Source: Gyrodactylus bullatarudis (lineage: Eukaryota > Platyhelminthes > Monogenea > Gyrodactylidea > Gyrodactylidae). Taken from it: a stretch of 19,961 nt of DNA. Location of the stretch: assembly GCA_012064415.1 (NCBI GenBank), contig SSNU01000356.1, forward strand, positions 1-19,961, given 5' to 3'. A program made the translations under genes and the position numbers. Shown here piece after piece: positions 17,580-19,961 of this stretch; positions within the stretch are counted from its first letter, which is position 1; the number at the start of each line of letters is the position of its first letter. Under the pieces are notes generated by a model that saw only the letters and a list, made by a program, of their open reading frames with translations, made no database searches and was not told the DNA's origin.

Positions 17580-17939
17580 CAATATACAAATCGATATATT
17601 CTCTACCTTGCGGAAAGTTGTCCGGAAAAGTACAATGCTACCGAATCGGACAAAGATGGCCCAGAAACTAGATCAAACGTAACACAAGCCTCAACATAGG
17701 TTGATATTGACTTACCTTCTAGCTGGGAAACCCACATCGAAGCAATCTCTAACAGTTCCAATCTCCTTAGTAACCACACAACCCCTGAGAGCAATGATGA
17801 ACGTAAGAGATTTTTCTCCCAACCAGAAAAGCAAGCTTCATCCATATCACGGAAAAGAAATTTGTCGGTTTCTTCCAAAAAAAGTAGAGGGAAACAGAGG
17901 AAAAGAGCACTACCGGAAAGGCTCTCGGAAATTAGATAA
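17580..17939 (+). pseudogene. Lys/Arg/Ser-rich coding-like relic with internal stop
   Basis: The frame from 17580 to a TAA at 17937-17939 is broken once by TAG at 17697-17699. It reads YLAESCPEKYNATESDKDG, then PETRSNVTQAST, stop, VDIDLPSSWETHIEAISNSS, NHTTPESNDERKRFFSQPEK and SKKSRGKQRKRALPERL. The composition (acidic, then serine-rich, then a strongly basic tail) and the higher GC than the flanks argue for former coding. The ORFs on the same bases in other frames (17603-17878 minus, 17701-17964 plus) have less protein-like sequence. Family unknown; a retroelement N-terminal or host exon are both possible. Confidence 0.35.
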
Positions 17940-18039
17940 ATTTTTCACAGTCCTAAGAGCTTAGACACTCTACTCATTATTCGCGAACAGTTGAATAAAT
18001 GCTATTGGCCAGATTTTATAATTTTCTCTAAATTTTAAT

Positions 18040-18135
18040 ATACACAAATGTAACGAATTGGTGTTTGGTCGGAAGAGAACCGACAAAAATAAAGCTTTAT
18101 TCACCAGAAACTTCGTTTGTTCTTAATCCTTGCAT
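18040..18135 (+). promoter_or_regulatory. LTR-like module, copy 5 (plus), with hairpin before poly(A) signal
   Basis: ttggtgtttg, then hairpin GTCGG-aagagaa-CCGAC (18068-18084), then AATAAA (18088-18093), gctttattcaccagaaact and cttaatcc. It pairs with the minus-strand copies at 3263-3300 and 16224-16260. The hairpin stem differs from copy 2 by paired changes (GG/CC here, TG/CA there). Confidence 0.55.
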
Positions 18136-18499
18136 GACTTCCAGTAAGCATCCTCAGAGTATTTTCGAGGAAATAAGGCAACTCATCTGATCCTATTTAA
18201 AAGCATGTTTGGATAATTGTATACTGTTAAGATATTCTCATTAAATGTCTAGCTAGCAAAAAAGGATGGATCTCCATCAGAAAAAATAGCTTTGATTTAT
18301 TTGTATCGCTTTGAAGAATCATAGCAAATTTTCAAATATTATGTTTTAAATTATCATTCCGAAATAATATATATATTTCAGAACGAAGTTGTAAGTGATT
18401 TTATGATCGCAATGATAAATTCTTATTTATTGACAATATGAGATTAAATAAAAATCTTCAGAACGAGTTCAACAATAACAAAAAAATTGAACTATTCAA
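18136..18499. other. AT-rich stretch without recognisable gene
   Basis: No motif or frame of note. Confidence 0.45.
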
Positions 18500-18514
18500 T
18501 GAGAAATTCATTAA

Positions 18515-18620
18515 GAGGATTAGAATATGTTATAAAGCTTTTATTCCACCGGATCATAGACTCTTGCACCGGCTCGTTATTTATACAGAAAATAAGTACA
18601 TTAGTAGAATTCTCTGATTG
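18515..18620 (-). promoter_or_regulatory. LTR-like module, copy 6 (minus)
   Basis: On the minus strand: atcaatcaatcagag, ctgtataaataacg (TATA-like), gagccggtgcaagagtct, atgatccggtgg, and AATAAA (18540-18545) followed by agctttataac. CCGG at 18549-18552 and 18569-18572 can pair. It corresponds to copy 3 at 6980-7090, and like it lies just downstream of a relic of the unknown protein family. Confidence 0.55.
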
Positions 18621-18689
18621 ATTGATCAGGACCGGAATAATCGTTTTGTAAGGAAAGAGTATATTTGTAACTGCCCACTGCATCTTTTC

Positions 18690-18990
18690 CTTTACGTTCC
18701 CTTTTTTCTGATTTCAGGCTTTTCATTGATTGGATTGAAACTGATAATTACTGGTTGAGGAATAATTTGATTATCAACTGTTGTTGACTTCTCTGAGTGT
18801 GCATTTTCTTCAACTGTAACTGTTTCTGGGGATGACATCAGAATTTGATTACCTAAAGACGTAGATTCAACTACTCGCTCATTGTCTCAGCTTTTCGGGT
18901 GGAGCTGTAAATGGGTTCCTCATCAAGGGACTTCTTCTGATTTACTTCTTCTTCAAAAATACTCTGAAGTTGCTGTATGGGCCCGTGATT
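18690..18990 (-). pseudogene. Unrecognised repeat-encoded protein, C-terminal part (copy B)
   Basis: The minus strand reads VVESTSLGNQILMSSPETV, EENAHSEKSTTVDNQIIPQ, VIISFNPINEKPEIRKKGT, a stop, then RKRCSGQLQIYSFLTKR. It aligns with copy A (VVESTS, EKST.VDNQI, RKR.S.GQ) with many differences. It holds stops and shifts and cannot make protein. The shared blocks and shared downstream module show that coding region plus module travelled together as one element. Family not recognised. Confidence 0.5.
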
Positions 18991-19249
18991 AACAGTATCC
19001 GTAGTGCAAAAAAGACTACACCTCTAATTGGCAAAAGAGATAAAATAAGATAAAATTCTGAGTGGACATCTCACGATGGACAAATAGGTGAGAAGGATAC
19101 AATAATCATAGATACTGGCCTTTCCACATATAAGTGGAATAAAACTATGCATTTTCATTTGAAAAATATAAAATATATAGATGAGAAACGAAAAATTTGT
19201 TGAGCTGGTTAAACAAAAATAATAAAGTATTCAGGATTCACGTGGATTG
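18991..19249. other. Spacer without recognisable gene
   Basis: AT-rich; nothing noted. Confidence 0.4.
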
Positions 19250-19711
19250 ACCTAATATAGAATTTGGAATTTTGATTCTTCCGCTAGGTGTCTTGTGTCT
19301 TTGATATGGCTTTGTACCGAGCTTATTTGTTTAAGATTTAAGTGTTCTTCGACTCTCTCTCCGAAGTATCCGGTAGTTTGGCTGATATAAGTTGACTCAC
19401 AGAAACTCACTGGTAAATAACTTCTTTTCTCTAGAGTTTCGGATTTCATGTTTGTCTCTGCCGTTCGAAAAATTAGTCGTCCGTTCAATCAGTTTCAATT
19501 TCCTTACAAGGAACGTTCTTTTGGTTATATTTGCTAGACTTTTGTTAACAATCGATTTGCTTGCATAAGCTTTAAAAGAAAAACGAGGAATATTGGCTTC
19601 TCATGTGGTTTATCCGTGGAATAAGAATACAAGTCAATGTAACTATATGAATATCCGTCTCGTTCAGAATGGTTTTAAGATACGATCTTTCATCATTCAA
19701 GTATTCAGTCG
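19250..19711 (-). pseudogene. Second Penelope-like fragment, GIY-YIG end, minus strand
   Basis: From 19711 the minus strand reads TEYLNDERSYLKTILNET, like the 'LxxExxyLkxiLxxNGY' part after the PLE RT. After a decayed stretch, the frame ending at 19252 reads LEKRSYLPVSFCESTYISQT, GYFGERVEEHLNLKQ, SSVQSHIKDTRHL and SKFQILY. This is a GIY-YIG domain: the YIG motif is YIS here, while the R of ERVEEH, the H and the 'HIK.T.H' block remain. The glutamate-bearing C-terminal helix is missing. The nearby sequence is not the same as the plus-strand PLE at 13848-14720, so these are two different elements or old copies. Stops and shifts make it inactive. Confidence 0.75.
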
Positions 19712-19961
19712 TACATAGGAGTACGTCAATTATAATATCAATTGTCATAACAGCCGAAAAAAAATAAAAGGGTTAAAACCATACGATGAGTAAAAATTCA
19801 TTTTCTTAAGGGTTTAATGACAGGATATGGAGTGAGTCAGAATAAAAATGCTCATAACTCATACCAATTTTTCTCTATTTCATTTTTATTGACAAGCTTA
19901 ATCGTTCAAAAATTTTACGGATTCGAAATCTTTCCCAGGTAGTAACGTTGTAGTCTGGGAC
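19712..19961. other. AT-rich end of window
   Basis: No gene. The last bases contain tcccag...ctggga (19935-19959), a short inverted repeat, without a ribozyme core. Confidence 0.4.

Noticed and set aside
1..19961. tRNA, rRNA and CRISPR-like arrays
   Set aside because: No cloverleaf A/B box pair, no rRNA-like conserved block and no regularly spaced direct repeats were noticed by eye. A covariance search was not possible.
19935..19961. tcccag...ctggga near the window end
   Set aside because: Short imperfect inverted repeat without ribozyme core or repeat partner.

Overview
The window is eukaryotic, very AT-rich, and almost entirely transposable-element debris. I see no complete single-copy host gene. 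The mixture suggests an invertebrate metazoan: a Ty3/gypsy pol fragment, two Penelope-like (PLE) fragments with GIY-YIG endonuclease ends, Tc1/mariner, pogo/Tigger-like and Merlin/ISXO2-like transposase fragments, a hammerhead ribozyme, and spliceosomal-looking introns. The species cannot be fixed from sequence alone; flatworm-like genomes carry this combination, but so do other invertebrates. There is no prokaryotic signature (no operons, Shine-Dalgarno sites or CRISPR).

Layout. 1-155 is one copy of a repeat that returns at 11679-11943. 292-687 is the 3' end of a pogo/Tigger-like transposase. 2161-3091 is a perfect inverted repeat (about 153 bp arms) enclosing an LTR-like promoter/poly(A) module. 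3716-5458 is a GC-richer Ty3/gypsy pol fragment with intact RNase H and integrase catalytic residues but no RT palm, protease or gag. 5460-6115 has a core-promoter-like stretch and a 121-codon ORF of unknown nature. 6646-9238 is a 2.6 kb unit bounded by 170 bp inverted repeats that both end in TTAA. Inside it lie opposite-strand copies of an unrecognised repeat-encoded protein family and another unknown ORF. A piggyBac-like CCC end abuts the right TTAA. 10497-11943 holds iterated GGGGTGATTTTTGG motifs, a perfect 114 bp palindrome, and in its loop a well-formed hammerhead ribozyme on the minus strand.

12508-13009 (minus) is a dead Tc1/mariner transposase. 13848-14720 (plus) is a PLE pseudogene with a lost RT catalytic motif, one in-frame stop and a GIY-YIG domain. 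15034-15795 (minus) is a plausible two-exon coding region with a GT-AG intron and a one-base frameshift. 16653-16839 (minus) is a Merlin/ISXO2-like fragment. 18500-18990 (minus) is a second, decayed copy of the unknown family seen at 7136-7761. 19250-19711 (minus) is a second PLE fragment.

The parts do not form one pathway. The unifying theme is repeated elements in opposite orientations: at least four inverted-repeat pairs, and several LTR-like TATA/AATAAA modules on both strands, some with a hairpin just before the poly(A) signal. The strongest candidate for something unusual is the hammerhead at the apex of a perfect palindrome (10844-11166), followed by the hairpin-bearing module family.
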